Shown here one piece after another: positions 24,143 through 32,447 of a stretch of DNA of 64,000 nucleotides. The notes beneath the pieces were generated by a model. The model was not told where the DNA came from. It saw only the letters and a list, made by a program, of their open reading frames with translations, and searched no databases. The position numbers were made by a program, and so were the translations under genes. The stretch comes from Streptomyces camelliae (lineage in GTDB: Bacteria > Actinomycetota > Actinomycetes > Streptomycetales > Streptomycetaceae), in NCBI RefSeq assembly GCF_027625935.1, contig NZ_CP115300.1, positions 2,728,001 to 2,792,000 on the forward strand, in the 5' to 3' direction. Every line of letters begins with the position of its first letter. Within the stretch, counting starts at the first letter, position 1.

Positions 24143-25132
24143 TCAGCCGGCCGCCGCCGCGACCACGGACGCCCCGGACCGTGTGCCGGACAGCTCGAAC
24201 CCCTCGGCCAGCAGTTGGTAGGAGCGGACCCGGTCGGCCGGGTCCTGCGTCAGCGTGTTCACCATGAGTTCCCGCACCCCATTGGCCTCGGCCAGCGCGC
24301 GCAGCCGCGGTACGACGTCCTCGGGCGTGCCGTGGATCACGGACCTTGCGTGATGGGCCGCCCGTTCCGACTCCAGCCCCGTCCACCGGTGCCGGCGTAC
24401 GGTCTCGGCCGAGGGAAGCGGCTGGTCGTCGCCCAGGTCCTTGCGCGCGCGCCACAGCAGCATGGCCTGCGCCAGCTCGTCGGCCCGTGCCTGGGTGTCC
24501 GCGACGACGGCGCGTACGGCGAGGAGTCCGCCATGGCCCTCCACGCCCGTCGCGGCCGTGTGCGCGGCCCGGTAGGCCTGCAGCGCACGCGCACTCGGAC
24601 CGGGCACCAGGAAGTGCGCGAAGGCGAACCCCACGCCCAGCTCACCGGCGGCCGCGGCCGACCCGGCGCTCGCGCCCAGCAGCCACAGCTCCGGCGGCAC
24701 CGGCGGCACCGCCGTCAGGGCCTCCGGGTACAGGTCTGCGCCGCCCGGCAGCCGCAGCAGCGAGCTCAGCTCCCGCAGCCGGGCCGGGAAGTCGGCCGCC
24801 GGGCCGCCGGCCCGGCCGATGCCCATGTCGACCCGGCCCGGGTGCAGCGTGGCCAGCACACCGAACACCTCGGCGACCTTCAGCGCCGGGTAGCGCGGCA
24901 GCAGCACCCCTCCGGTGCCGACCCGGATCCGGTCGGTCGCGGACAGGATGGCGCCGGCCAGCATCTCCGGGGCGCTGCCGGCGAAGCCCGGGGACCGGTG
25001 GTGCTCCGCCACCCAGTACCGGTCGAAGCCCAACCGGTCGGCGTGGCGGGCGAGTTCGAGCGAGGCCCGCAGGGCGTCGGCGCCCGTGTGCCCCTCCCCG
25101 ACGGGGGACTGGTCCAGAACGGAGACGCGCAT
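24143..25132 (-). CDS. luciferase-like (LLM class) flavin-dependent oxidoreductase
   Basis: A 329-aa TIM-barrel protein of the bacterial luciferase-like group. It starts MRVSVLDQSPVGEG, with ADRLGFDRYWVAEHH near residue 35, RIRVGTGGVLLPRYPALKVAE near 75 and ELWLLGASAGSAAAAGELG near 150, typical of the MsnO8-type subfamily. It would use reduced flavin for a monooxygenation or related oxidation. ATG 25132 is favoured because GGGGGAG lies 8 bases upstream; a GTG at 25141 is in frame but has no room for an SD. It starts 5 bases after the stop of the unknown gene and is the last gene of the three-gene minus-strand run. Confidence 0.88.
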   Translation of the reverse strand: MRVSVLDQSPVGEGHTGADALRASLELARHADRLGFDRYWVAEHHRSPGFAGSAPEMLAGAILSATDRIRVGTGGVLLPRYPALKVAEVFGVLATLHPGRVDMGIGRAGGPAADFPARLRELSSLLRLPGGADLYPEALTAVPPVPPELWLLGASAGSAAAAGELGVGFAFAHFLVPGPSARALQAYRAAHTAATGVEGHGGLLAVRAVVADTQARADELAQAMLLWRARKDLGDDQPLPSAETVRRHRWTGLESERAAHHARSVIHGTPEDVVPRLRALAEANGVRELMVNTLTQDPADRVRSYQLLAEGFELSGTRSGASVVAAAAG

Positions 25133-25137
25133 CGCGC

Positions 25138-25668
25138 TCACTCCCCCTTCCGGCCGGCGACGACCGACGGCACGATGCGGAAGTCCCGCTGGAACACCAG
25201 GTTGTGCAGGTCCGCGGTGGCGATCGCCCGCAGCGTGGGCACCTCGGCGGCCGCCTGCTCCTCGGTGAAGACGTTCAGGGGCCACTCGGCCACCGTGGCG
25301 CCCCGCAGATGCGGATGGTGGAAACCCCGCCCGTAGTGCGCCATCAGCGTGATGGGCTGGATTCCGGCATCGGTCTGTTCGGGCCAGGACAGCGTCCACA
25401 GCGCCGCCAGTCCCCCGTCCGCGGTGCGTCCGACTCCGGTGGCCTCCAGGGTTCCGGTGCCCTGCAGCATGTCGCGGTCGAACTCGCGCAGCACCTCACG
25501 GGCGTACGGGTCGAGCAGCGCCACCGCGTCGTGGAACAGCCGCTCCTTGCCCTGACGCGACACGGCGTCCCCGTGGGTTCCGTCGCGCAGGTCCCCGAAG
25601 TGGCGCTCCAGCGCCTCCAGGTGCGCGGTGCTCTCCACGGCCTCCGGCGAGGCGTTCTTCGTCGTCAC
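25138..25668 (-). CDS. conserved-looking soluble protein of unknown function
   Basis: A 176-aa protein without signal peptide or membrane segments. The N-terminal half is helical and charged (LEALERHFGDLRDG, KERLFHDAVALLDPYAREVL). The C-terminal half has beta-like stretches with histidine-rich segments HYGRGFHHPHLRG and EWPLNVFTEEQAAAEVPTLR. I do not recognise a family; the His cluster could bind metal. A strong AGGAGGAGAT precedes the GTG start at 25668, which overlaps the esterase stop by 4 bases (GTGA), so it is translationally coupled between esterase and LLM oxidoreductase. The context points to a pathway enzyme or binding protein. Confidence 0.8.
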   Translation of the reverse strand: MTTKNASPEAVESTAHLEALERHFGDLRDGTHGDAVSRQGKERLFHDAVALLDPYAREVLREFDRDMLQGTGTLEATGVGRTADGGLAALWTLSWPEQTDAGIQPITLMAHYGRGFHHPHLRGATVAEWPLNVFTEEQAAAEVPTLRAIATADLHNLVFQRDFRIVPSVVAGRKGE

Positions 25669-26540
25669 ATCTCCTCCTGATGCGGGGTGTCGGTGGTCAC
25701 TGTGCTGAAGCGGGCCGCGACCATCCGGCCCAGCCACTGGCGCATCGGGTGCGCCCGGTCCGCGCTCCACTGCTGGGACGGCATGACCAGGGCCGCGTGC
25801 GGGGTGTCGTGGAAGAGCCGCAGGGACGTCGGGACACCGGCCCGCCGCAGCGTGTCGGCGTAGCCGCGGACGTCGTCCACGACCGGGTCCTGGTCGCCCA
25901 CGGCCAGGACGGCCGGGGCCACCCCGCTGACGTCCCGTGCCTCCAGCGGGGTGGAGTACAGGACGCCGGGGCGCGGGTGCACCGGTGCGGCGCCCCGGTA
26001 CCGGTGCCAGGCCGTACGCAGCTGTTCGGCGGAGGGGTACGCCTCCGCGTCGGCCCGGTAGGACGGGGCGCGGCACCCGGGGTCGATCGGCGGGTAGGCG
26101 AGGAACTGGCCGGCCAGCGGCTCGCCGGTGTCCCGCAGGACCAGGGCCGCCGAAGCCGCCAGCGTCGCACCGGAACTGTCGCCGCCGACGGCCACCAACG
26201 GCACGCCGGTCTCCCGCACCGCCTCGCGACGCGCCCAGCGCACCGCGGTCAGCACGTCCAGCAGGGCGGCCGGATGCCGGTGCACGGGCGCCAGCCGGTA
26301 GTCGACACTGACCACACCGCGGCCCGAGAACCGGGCGAGATCCGCGGTGACCTCGTGCCACTGGGCCGCCGAACCGTACTGCCAGCTGCCGCCGTGCGCC
26401 CAGACCAGCCAGCCGGCGAGCGGCGCGTCGGGCCGGTACACCCGTACCGGCACCTGATGGCCGGGGGCTGGCAGCAGCATCTCCTTCCACCGGACAGGTC
26501 CCTGCGCAGGGGCGGGCCGGCCGGCCGTACCTGGTTTCAC
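25665..26540 (-). CDS. HSL-type alpha/beta-hydrolase (esterase)
   Basis: A 291-aa esterase of the hormone-sensitive lipase family. It has the HGG oxyanion motif (VWAHGGSWQYGS near residue 47), the SVDYRLAPVHRHPA block near 79, the nucleophile GGDSSGATLA near 118, the acid in GDQDPVVDD near 218 and His in HDTPHAALV near 248. The family hydrolyses short acyl esters, and a role in deacylation or activation of the cluster product is inferred. GTG 26540 follows AAGGAG at good spacing. MFS copy 2 lies 137 bases upstream on the same strand, so exporter, esterase, unknown protein and oxidoreductase read in one direction. Confidence 0.87.
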   Translation of the reverse strand: MKPGTAGRPAPAQGPVRWKEMLLPAPGHQVPVRVYRPDAPLAGWLVWAHGGSWQYGSAAQWHEVTADLARFSGRGVVSVDYRLAPVHRHPAALLDVLTAVRWARREAVRETGVPLVAVGGDSSGATLAASAALVLRDTGEPLAGQFLAYPPIDPGCRAPSYRADAEAYPSAEQLRTAWHRYRGAAPVHPRPGVLYSTPLEARDVSGVAPAVLAVGDQDPVVDDVRGYADTLRRAGVPTSLRLFHDTPHAALVMPSQQWSADRAHPMRQWLGRMVAARFSTVTTDTPHQEEM

Positions 26541-26677
26541 GACTTTCTCCTTTCCGAAGCGGCCCACCGGGCCGGGGGCCGGGGGCGGGCCGCTCTTCGG
26601 CACTGTGTCGGCCTCCGCCGCCCGCGCCAACCGACAGATGGCTAGGTCGCCGCGCGCTCCGCGCCGGGCGGGGCGGG

Positions 26678-28150
26678 CTACTTGGTGGTGGGGGTGCGTA
26701 GGAAGAGGGCGCTGGTGAGGGCGGTGATGAGGACGAGGGCGGTGTTGACGGCGACGGCGGTCTGGATGCCGTCGAGGATGCCGGTGACGGTGGTGGTGGT
26801 CATGGCGCCGGTGGCGATGGCGCTCATGACGGGGGTGCCCATGGTGATGCCGATCTGCTGGCTCATGGTGGCAAGGCCGGTGGCCATGCCCTGTTCGTGG
26901 TCGGGCAGGCCGCTGGTGGCGGTGACCATGAAGCCGACGATGAGGAGCATGTTGCCGATGCCGCCGATGAAGGTGGCGGGCAGCAGCAGGCCCAGGCTGT
27001 GGGTGCTGGTGCCGAGCAGGAGCAGGGCGGCGGTGGCGGCGGTCTGGATCAGGGCGCCGAGGATCAGGGTGGTGCGGGTGGAGGTGGCGGCGATGACGCG
27101 GGGGGCGAGGGTGCCGCCCAGGACGGTGCCCAGACCGAGCACGCCGAAGGACAGGCCTGCGGCCAGCGGGGAGAACCCGAGGACCTTCTGCAGGTAGAGG
27201 GTCATCAGGAAGACCAGGGAGGTCTCGGTGACGAAGGCCAGGACACCGGCGACGTTGCCCCAGGCCACGGTGCGCCGGGACAGCACACTGACGGGGACGA
27301 GGGGGGCGGGGCTGGTGCGTTCGATGAAGTAGAACGCGATGAGCAGCACGATCCCTGCTGCGAGGACGAGAAGGGCGGTGGGGTTGGTCCAGCCGTGTTC
27401 GCCGGCCTGGGTGAAGCCGAAGACGACGGCGAGCAGGCCGAGGGTGACGCTGAGTGCGCCGGGCAGGTCCAGGCGGGGGCGCGTCTGGGGGCGGGACTCG
27501 GTCAGCACCATCGGGGCGATGACGAGGACGGCGGCGGCGACGGGCACGTTGATGAAGAACGACCAGCGCCAGGAGAGCAGGTCGGTCAGGACGCCGCCGA
27601 GGATGGCGCCGGTGGTGAACCCGGCCGACATCAGTGCCCCGTTCAGGCCCAGCGCCTTCTGGCGCAGGGGTCCTTCGGGGAAGGAGGTGGTCAGCAGGGA
27701 CAGCCCGGCCGGGGTGACCGCCGCGGTCGCGAGCCCTTGGAAGATGCGGGCGGCGATGAGGATCGCGGGGCTGGTGGCCAGACCCCCGGCGAGGGAGGCA
27801 AGGCCGAGGACGGCCAGGCCGCCCAGGAAGAGCCGGCGCCGGCCGAAGAGGTCCGCGACCCGGCCGAACAGCAGGGTGAACCCGGCCGCGCACAGAGCGA
27901 ACGCGGTCGCGATCCACTGCAGGTTGCCCAGCGAGAACCCCAGCCCCTTGCCGATCACCGGCAGTGCCACGTTCAGGATCGAGAAGTCCACCGCCAGCAT
28001 GAACTGCGCGACCAGCAGCACCACCAGCGTCAGCCGCATCCGCGACGTCAACCCCTGCCCCGCCACCGGACCACCAGCACCACCAGAACCACCAGGACCA
28101 CCCGGACCGGCCGAGACCGCCCCCTCCGACACACCATCAACAACAGACAT
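26678..28150 (-). CDS. DHA2-family MFS drug exporter, copy 2
   Basis: A 490-aa exporter identical to the product of 13866-15338, with the same DNA from ATG to TAG. The upstream region differs completely: this copy has GAAGGGGATCCC before the ATG, and is divergent from a MmyB-type regulator with a perfect 12-bp inverted repeat between them. That layout looks like a self-regulated efflux gene. Downstream on the same strand it leads into the esterase, unknown and LLM genes. Because flanks differ but the ORFs do not, either very recent gene conversion limited to the ORF or an artefact must be considered. Confidence 0.93.
   Translation of the reverse strand: MSVVDGVSEGAVSAGPGGPGGSGGAGGPVAGQGLTSRMRLTLVVLLVAQFMLAVDFSILNVALPVIGKGLGFSLGNLQWIATAFALCAAGFTLLFGRVADLFGRRRLFLGGLAVLGLASLAGGLATSPAILIAARIFQGLATAAVTPAGLSLLTTSFPEGPLRQKALGLNGALMSAGFTTGAILGGVLTDLLSWRWSFFINVPVAAAVLVIAPMVLTESRPQTRPRLDLPGALSVTLGLLAVVFGFTQAGEHGWTNPTALLVLAAGIVLLIAFYFIERTSPAPLVPVSVLSRRTVAWGNVAGVLAFVTETSLVFLMTLYLQKVLGFSPLAAGLSFGVLGLGTVLGGTLAPRVIAATSTRTTLILGALIQTAATAALLLLGTSTHSLGLLLPATFIGGIGNMLLIVGFMVTATSGLPDHEQGMATGLATMSQQIGITMGTPVMSAIATGAMTTTTVTGILDGIQTAVAVNTALVLITALTSALFLRTPTTK
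26678..28150 (-). repeat. right arm of the perfect 1,473-bp inverted repeat
   Basis: Exact inverted copy of 13866-15338. After the TAG the sequences differ at once (GCGACG at copy 1, CCCGCC here), and before the ATG they differ after one base (AAAAC versus ATCCC). Confidence 0.95.
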
Positions 28151-28260
28151 GGGATCCCCTTCGAGACCTTCGAGAAGCTTTCGACCGAAGGAATCCTGCG
28201 ACCCGCGCCGGCACCTACCCAGTCCCCAAAAACGACTCCTCGGCCGCTGACCGGGCGGGC

Positions 28261-28289
28261 GCTGGGTGGTCACGACATGACCACCCAGC
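28261..28289. promoter_or_regulatory. perfect palindrome in the divergent MFS2/regulator interval
   Basis: GCTGGGTGGTCA (28261-28272) is exactly inverted as TGACCACCCAGC (28278-28289) with a 5-base centre. It lies 111 bases before MFS copy 2 and 78 bases before the regulator start. It is a good operator candidate for the adjacent regulator or a TetR-type protein. A second, weaker palindrome centred on AAGCTT is at about 28170-28185. Confidence 0.65.
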
Positions 28290-28366
28290 ACGGGAAGGAC
28301 CGGTGATCCGCCCCCGTTGGACGGGGGGCACGGTTCATGTCACCGGATTCACGGGAGGGGCACCCC

Positions 28367-29254
28367 ATGCCTGACTTCTCCGAGCTGAGCGACTTCCTGC
28401 GCAGCCGCCGAGCCGCCCTGACACCCGAGGAGGTCGGGCTTCCGCAGCTGGCGGAACGACGCCGGGTACCCGGTCTGCGCCGCGAGGAGGTGGCGCTGGC
28501 GGCCGGCCTGAGCGTCACCCACTACACCCGGCTCGAACAGGGCCGCATCAACCACGTGTCCGACTCCGTCCTCGACGCGATCTCCCGCACCCTGCGCCTG
28601 ACCCCGGACGAGTACAGCCACCTCATGGATCTCGCCCGGCCGGAGACGGTCACCTCCCGTCGCGCCCAGGCCCCGCGAACCCCCTGCGCCGACCACGGTG
28701 TCCGCCAGCTCATCGACACCTTCACGGACACCCCCGCCCTGGTCCTGGACCGGCGCAACGACGTCCTCGCCTGGAACGCCATGGGCCATCTCCTGCTGGG
28801 CATGCACCTGGACTTCGACGCACCCGAGCATCCGGGGCGCCGGCCGAACCTGACCCGGATGCTCTTCCTGGACGAGCGCAACCGCGACCTCTACCCACGC
28901 TGGCACGACGAGGCACAGCTCGCGGTGGCCTCGCTGCGGCTCGTCGCCGGCCGCTACCCCCACGACAAGCAGCTCGCCGAACTGGTCGGCGAACTCATCA
29001 TGAACAGCGAGGAGTTCGCCAAACGCTGGGCCCGGCACCCGGTGCGGACCTGTGTCGCCGGAATCAAGGAGATCGACCATCCCCTCGTCGGCGCCATGGA
29101 GCTCTCCTTCCAGAGCCTGCTGGTTCCCGGAGCGGCCGGACAGCGCATGATCGCCTACACGGCCCGGGTCGGTACGAGTTCGGAGGCCGGTCTGCGGCTG
29201 CTCTCCTCCACGTTGCATGTGCCGAACACGAGCATCCCGACGGCCGTCGACTGA
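28367..29254 (+). CDS. MmyB-type helix-turn-helix transcriptional regulator
   Basis: A 295-aa regulator. Residues ~5-85 hold an XRE-type helix-turn-helix (VPGLRREEVALAAGLSVTHY then TRLEQGRINHVSDSVLDAI). Residues ~100-290 match the MmyB-like ligand-binding domain (DTPALVLDRRNDVLAWNAMG, SLRLVAGRYP, RWARHPV, near-C-terminal HP/F-type blocks). These proteins often sit beside a divergent oxidoreductase or exporter gene that they regulate. GGGAGGGG lies 9 bases before ATG 28367; the ATG at 28337 has no SD. It probably controls MFS copy 2 through the palindrome at 28261-28289. Confidence 0.9.
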   Translation: MPDFSELSDFLRSRRAALTPEEVGLPQLAERRRVPGLRREEVALAAGLSVTHYTRLEQGRINHVSDSVLDAISRTLRLTPDEYSHLMDLARPETVTSRRAQAPRTPCADHGVRQLIDTFTDTPALVLDRRNDVLAWNAMGHLLLGMHLDFDAPEHPGRRPNLTRMLFLDERNRDLYPRWHDEAQLAVASLRLVAGRYPHDKQLAELVGELIMNSEEFAKRWARHPVRTCVAGIKEIDHPLVGAMELSFQSLLVPGAAGQRMIAYTARVGTSSEAGLRLLSSTLHVPNTSIPTAVD

Positions 29255-29527
29255 CGCCCCGGCAGCGCCCGCGGCGGCACGGGCCGAACACAACACGGGC
29301 AACTTGCCGAAGACGCCCGCCGTCGGCATCGACTCCTCAGGCCGGCGGGCCCGGCCGGGCTAACGTCACTGCGCGGTGACACTCCGCCCGCCTGACGGCC
29401 GTCCCCCTCCGTCGGCGGGCGGGGTCTCACCGCTCACTCGGGCCCGCCCGCGCCCACCGCGCGGCACGGCCGGCCCCCCATCGCCAGCTCGCGCACCGAT
29501 CCGGTGCGCCGAGGTCGAGGAGTACAC

Positions 29528-30745
29528 ATGCCACTGGCGCTTCTGGCTCTCGCCATGGGTGCGTTCGGCATCGGAACCACGGAGTTCGTGGCCACCGGGA
29601 TCCTGCCGCAGGTGGCGGACACCTTCGGCGTGTCGATCCCGTCGGCCGGCTACCTGGTCACGGCCTACGCCGTCGGCGTGGTCGTCGGCGCACCCGTCAT
29701 GACCCTGCTGGGCACCCGGATGTCCAGGAAATCGATGCTCGCACTGCTCATGGGCGTGTTCGTGGCCGGAAACGCGCTCTGCGCGGCCGCACCGGACTTC
29801 GCCCTCCTGCTCCTCGGCCGGGTCCTCGCCTCCTTCGCCCACGGCGCCTTCTTCGGCATCGGCTCGGTCGTGGCGGCGGACCTCGTGGCGCCGCACCGCC
29901 GCGCCTCGGCGATCTCCATGATGTTCAGCGGACTCACGGTCGCCAACGTCGCGGGAGTCCCCCTGGGAACGCTGGTCGGACAGGCGGCCGGCTGGCGCGT
30001 CACCTTCGTCCTCATCGCCCTCCTGGGAGTCCTGGGCGTCGCCGGAGTCCTCTGCTTCGTCCCCGCCGACCGTCGTCCCGAACGGGTCGGTGTCGCCGGG
30101 GAGGCCGCCGCGCTCCGCAACCCGCAGGTCGTGCTCGCGATGCTCATGACCGTGCTGGGATTCGGCGGGGTGTTCGCCGCCGTCACCTACATCGCGCCGA
30201 TCCTGACCGAGGTCGCGTCCTTCCCCGAGTCCTCGGTCTCCGGGCTCCTCGTCGTCTTCGGATGCGGGCTGGTGCTCGGCAACATCGTCGGCGGCAGGCT
30301 CGCCGACAAGCGGCTCATGCCGATGCTCTGCACCACGCTGGCGCTGCTCTCCGTGACACTGCTCTGCTTCAGTCTCGCCGCCTCCCACCAGGTCGCCGCG
30401 GTGGTCCTCACGTTCCTGATCGGAGTGTTCGGCTTCGCGACCGTCCCGCCCCTGCAGAAGCGGGTGCTGGACCACGCGGCGGGGGCACCGACCCTGGCGT
30501 CCTCCCTCAACATCGGCGCCTTCAACCTCGGCAACGCCATCGCCGCCTGGCTCGGCGGCCTCACCATCAGCGCCGGCTTCGGGTACGCGTCGTCCAGTGC
30601 GGTGGGCGCGGTCATGGCCGCGGCCGCGCTGCTCACCGCCGTCGTGTCCGGCCGCCTGGAGTCGAGGCAGCGCCGCACCGCCCCCCGGCCGGACCCGCTG
30701 CCGGTCCCCGCCCACGCCGAAGGAACCCTCGACCATGCTCCGTGA
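29528..30745 (+). CDS. DHA1-family MFS efflux transporter
   Basis: A 405-aa, about 12-helix transporter. The start GAFGIGTTEFVATGILPQVA is the hallmark of the AraJ/PbuE/CmlA-like drug and nucleoside efflux subgroup, with SAGYLVTAYAVGVVVGAP next and GTRMSRKSMLALLMG as motif A. The GVPLGTLVGQAAGWRVTFV block near residue 145 is motif C-like. Substrate is not predictable. ATG 29528 follows GAGGAG; the upstream in-frame codon is not conserved. It overlaps the flavin reductase gene by 11 bases, so both are one operon. The 273 bases before it hold no gene that I can see. Confidence 0.9.
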   Translation: MPLALLALAMGAFGIGTTEFVATGILPQVADTFGVSIPSAGYLVTAYAVGVVVGAPVMTLLGTRMSRKSMLALLMGVFVAGNALCAAAPDFALLLLGRVLASFAHGAFFGIGSVVAADLVAPHRRASAISMMFSGLTVANVAGVPLGTLVGQAAGWRVTFVLIALLGVLGVAGVLCFVPADRRPERVGVAGEAAALRNPQVVLAMLMTVLGFGGVFAAVTYIAPILTEVASFPESSVSGLLVVFGCGLVLGNIVGGRLADKRLMPMLCTTLALLSVTLLCFSLAASHQVAAVVLTFLIGVFGFATVPPLQKRVLDHAAGAPTLASSLNIGAFNLGNAIAAWLGGLTISAGFGYASSSAVGAVMAAAALLTAVVSGRLESRQRRTAPRPDPLPVPAHAEGTLDHAP

Positions 30746-31241
30746 AGCGACCCGCTCCCTGGTGCTCGACGCCTTCTCCCGGATCGCCTCGACCGTGGCC
30801 GTGGTCAGCGCCGCACACGACGGCACCCTGCGCGCGATGACGGTCACCTCGTTCGCGACCCTCTCGATGGCCCCGCCGCGGCTCCTGGTCTGCGTGGCGA
30901 AGACGGCCCGCACCCACGCGGCCCTCACGGCACAGCCCGCGTTCGCGGTGAACCTGCTCGCCGAGGACCAGGAGGACCTGGCGCGCACGTTCGCAACCTC
31001 GGAGCCGGCGAAACACACGACCGGAGGCCTCCGGGTGCTCGACGGTGGGATACCCGTCGTACCGGACGCGGCGGCCAGCCTGATCTGCCACCGGGAGAAG
31101 ATCCACGACGAGGGCGACCACGACATCGTCATCGCCCGTGTCGTCGCGGTGGCCACCTCCGACTCCCCACCGCTGCTCCACCACCGCAGGACCTTCAAGC
31201 CGGTCGGCAGCACCCTGGACCGGGTGACGGCACCCGGGTGA
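30735..31241 (+). CDS. flavin reductase-like protein
   Basis: A 168-aa split-barrel FMN-binding protein of the flavin reductase (HpaC/ActVB-like) family. Characteristic blocks are ASTVAVVSAAHDGTLRAMTV then TSFATLSMAPPRLLVCVAK near residue 35, FAVNLLAEDQEDLARTFA near 72 and IVIARVVAV near 135. Such proteins supply reduced flavin to two-component monooxygenases; the LLM enzyme at 24143-25132 is a possible partner, though it is 5.6 kb away. AAGGAA precedes ATG 30735, which overlaps the MFS stop by 11 bases. It converges with the polyamine-binding protein gene only 12 bases away, with no obvious terminator in between. Confidence 0.9.
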   Translation: MLREATRSLVLDAFSRIASTVAVVSAAHDGTLRAMTVTSFATLSMAPPRLLVCVAKTARTHAALTAQPAFAVNLLAEDQEDLARTFATSEPAKHTTGGLRVLDGGIPVVPDAAASLICHREKIHDEGDHDIVIARVVAVATSDSPPLLHHRRTFKPVGSTLDRVTAPG

Positions 31242-31253
31242 CCGGTCGGCGGC

Positions 31254-32447
31254 TCAGAGCCCCACGATCCTGTTCCAGCGCTTGGCGAACTCCACCCGTT
31301 CCGTGGAGGTGATGTCGCGGGCGACGGCGAGGCGGCCGCGCATCGTGGCGTCCGGGAAGATCAGGGGGTTGTCGGCGAGGGCCGCGGTGTCCTTGTCCTT
31401 CGAAGCGGCCAGGACCTCCCTGGCCGCGGGGACCGGGCAGACGTACGTCACCCACGCGGCGAGTGCCGCGGCGGCCTCGGGGTCGTAGTAGTAGTCGATC
31501 AGCCGCTCGGCGTTGGCCTTGTGCAGGGCACGGTTGGGGATCATCAGGGAGTCCGCCCAGAGTTCGGCGCCCTCCTCGGGGACGACGAAGCGGATGTCGG
31601 GGTTGTCCGCCTGGAGCTGGATGACGTCACCCGAGTACGCCTGGCAGGCCAGCACATCGCCGCTGACCAGGTCCTTGGTGTAGTCGTTGCCGGTGAAGCG
31701 GCGGATCTGGCCGCGGTGGATCTCGCGCTCCACCTCGTCGCAGACGTTGTGGAAGTCGTCCGCCGTCCATGTGGTGATGTCCACGCCGTTGCCCTGCATC
31801 AGCAGCGCGAAGGACTCGTCCAGGCCGGAGAGGAGGGTCACGCGGCCCTTGAGGTCGCTCGCCCAGAGGTCCTTCACGTGCCGGATCTCGCGGCCCAGCT
31901 TCTTGCGGTTGTAGGCGATGCCGGTGATGCCCGACTGCCACGGCACGGTGAACCGGCGGCCCTTGTCGAAGGCGGGGGTACGCAGCAGCGGGTCCAGATA
32001 CTTCGCCACATTCGGCTGCCGGGCGCGGTCCATCTCCTGGACCCAGCCCAGCCGGACGAACCGGGCGCACATCCAGTCGCTGATGACGATCAGGTCCCGG
32101 CCGGTGGACTGGTGGTTCATCAGCGCCGGGCTGATCTTGCCGAAGAACTCGTCGTTGTCGTTGATCTCCTCGACGTAGTCGACGGAGATGCCGGTGCGCT
32201 TCTCGAAGGCGTCCAGGGTGGGCCGCCGGTTCGGGTTCTTGTCGTCGGTGTCGATGTACAGCGGCCAGTTCGCCCAGGTCAGCTTCTTGTCGGCCGTGGA
32301 CTCGTCGGCGACGGCCCGGTCGCCGGGCGCGACGTAGGCGGCGGGCACCCCGCAGCCGGCCAGGGCGCCGAGCGCGGCGGTGCCGCCGAGCGCGCGCAGA
32401 AGGGAACGGCGGGACATCGGTGTCGTACGGGAAGAAGTCTGGGGCAC
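31254..32447 (-). CDS. spermidine/putrescine ABC transporter substrate-binding lipoprotein (PotD-like)
   Basis: A 397-aa PotD/PotF-type binding protein. The N-terminus has a Tat-type RRSLLRALGG motif and a lipobox LAGC near residue 35, so it is an exported lipoprotein. The mature part has TWANWPLYIDTD near 58, ISVDYVEEINDNDEFFGKI, VPWQSGITGIAYNRK and the C-terminal YVCPVPAAR, all typical of polyamine-binding proteins. The start is uncertain: GTG 32447 is chosen because it leaves a standard n-region; ATG 32417 and TTG 32483 are alternatives. No permease or ATPase genes are adjacent, but the polyamine-degradation genes follow. It marks the right-hand return to conserved chromosome. Confidence 0.88.
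   Translation of the reverse strand: MPQTSSRTTPMSRRSLLRALGGTAALGALAGCGVPAAYVAPGDRAVADESTADKKLTWANWPLYIDTDDKNPNRRPTLDAFEKRTGISVDYVEEINDNDEFFGKISPALMNHQSTGRDLIVISDWMCARFVRLGWVQEMDRARQPNVAKYLDPLLRTPAFDKGRRFTVPWQSGITGIAYNRKKLGREIRHVKDLWASDLKGRVTLLSGLDESFALLMQGNGVDITTWTADDFHNVCDEVEREIHRGQIRRFTGNDYTKDLVSGDVLACQAYSGDVIQLQADNPDIRFVVPEEGAELWADSLMIPNRALHKANAERLIDYYYDPEAAAALAAWVTYVCPVPAAREVLAASKDKDTAALADNPLIFPDATMRGRLAVARDITSTERVEFAKRWNRIVGL

Noticed and set aside
28151..28185. BamHI (GGATCC) and HindIII (AAGCTT) sites before the ATG of MFS copy 2, suggesting a cloned cassette
   Set aside because: No vector, marker or linker sequence surrounds them and the region has a natural regulator and operator. 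Two hexamers are weak evidence, although the ORF-exact duplication keeps the question open.
26897..28306. Long Gly/Gln/Asp-rich open frame opposite MFS copy 2, and its twin opposite copy 1
   Set aside because: It is the antisense shadow of a high-GC exporter gene, has low-complexity composition, and occurs identically opposite both copies.
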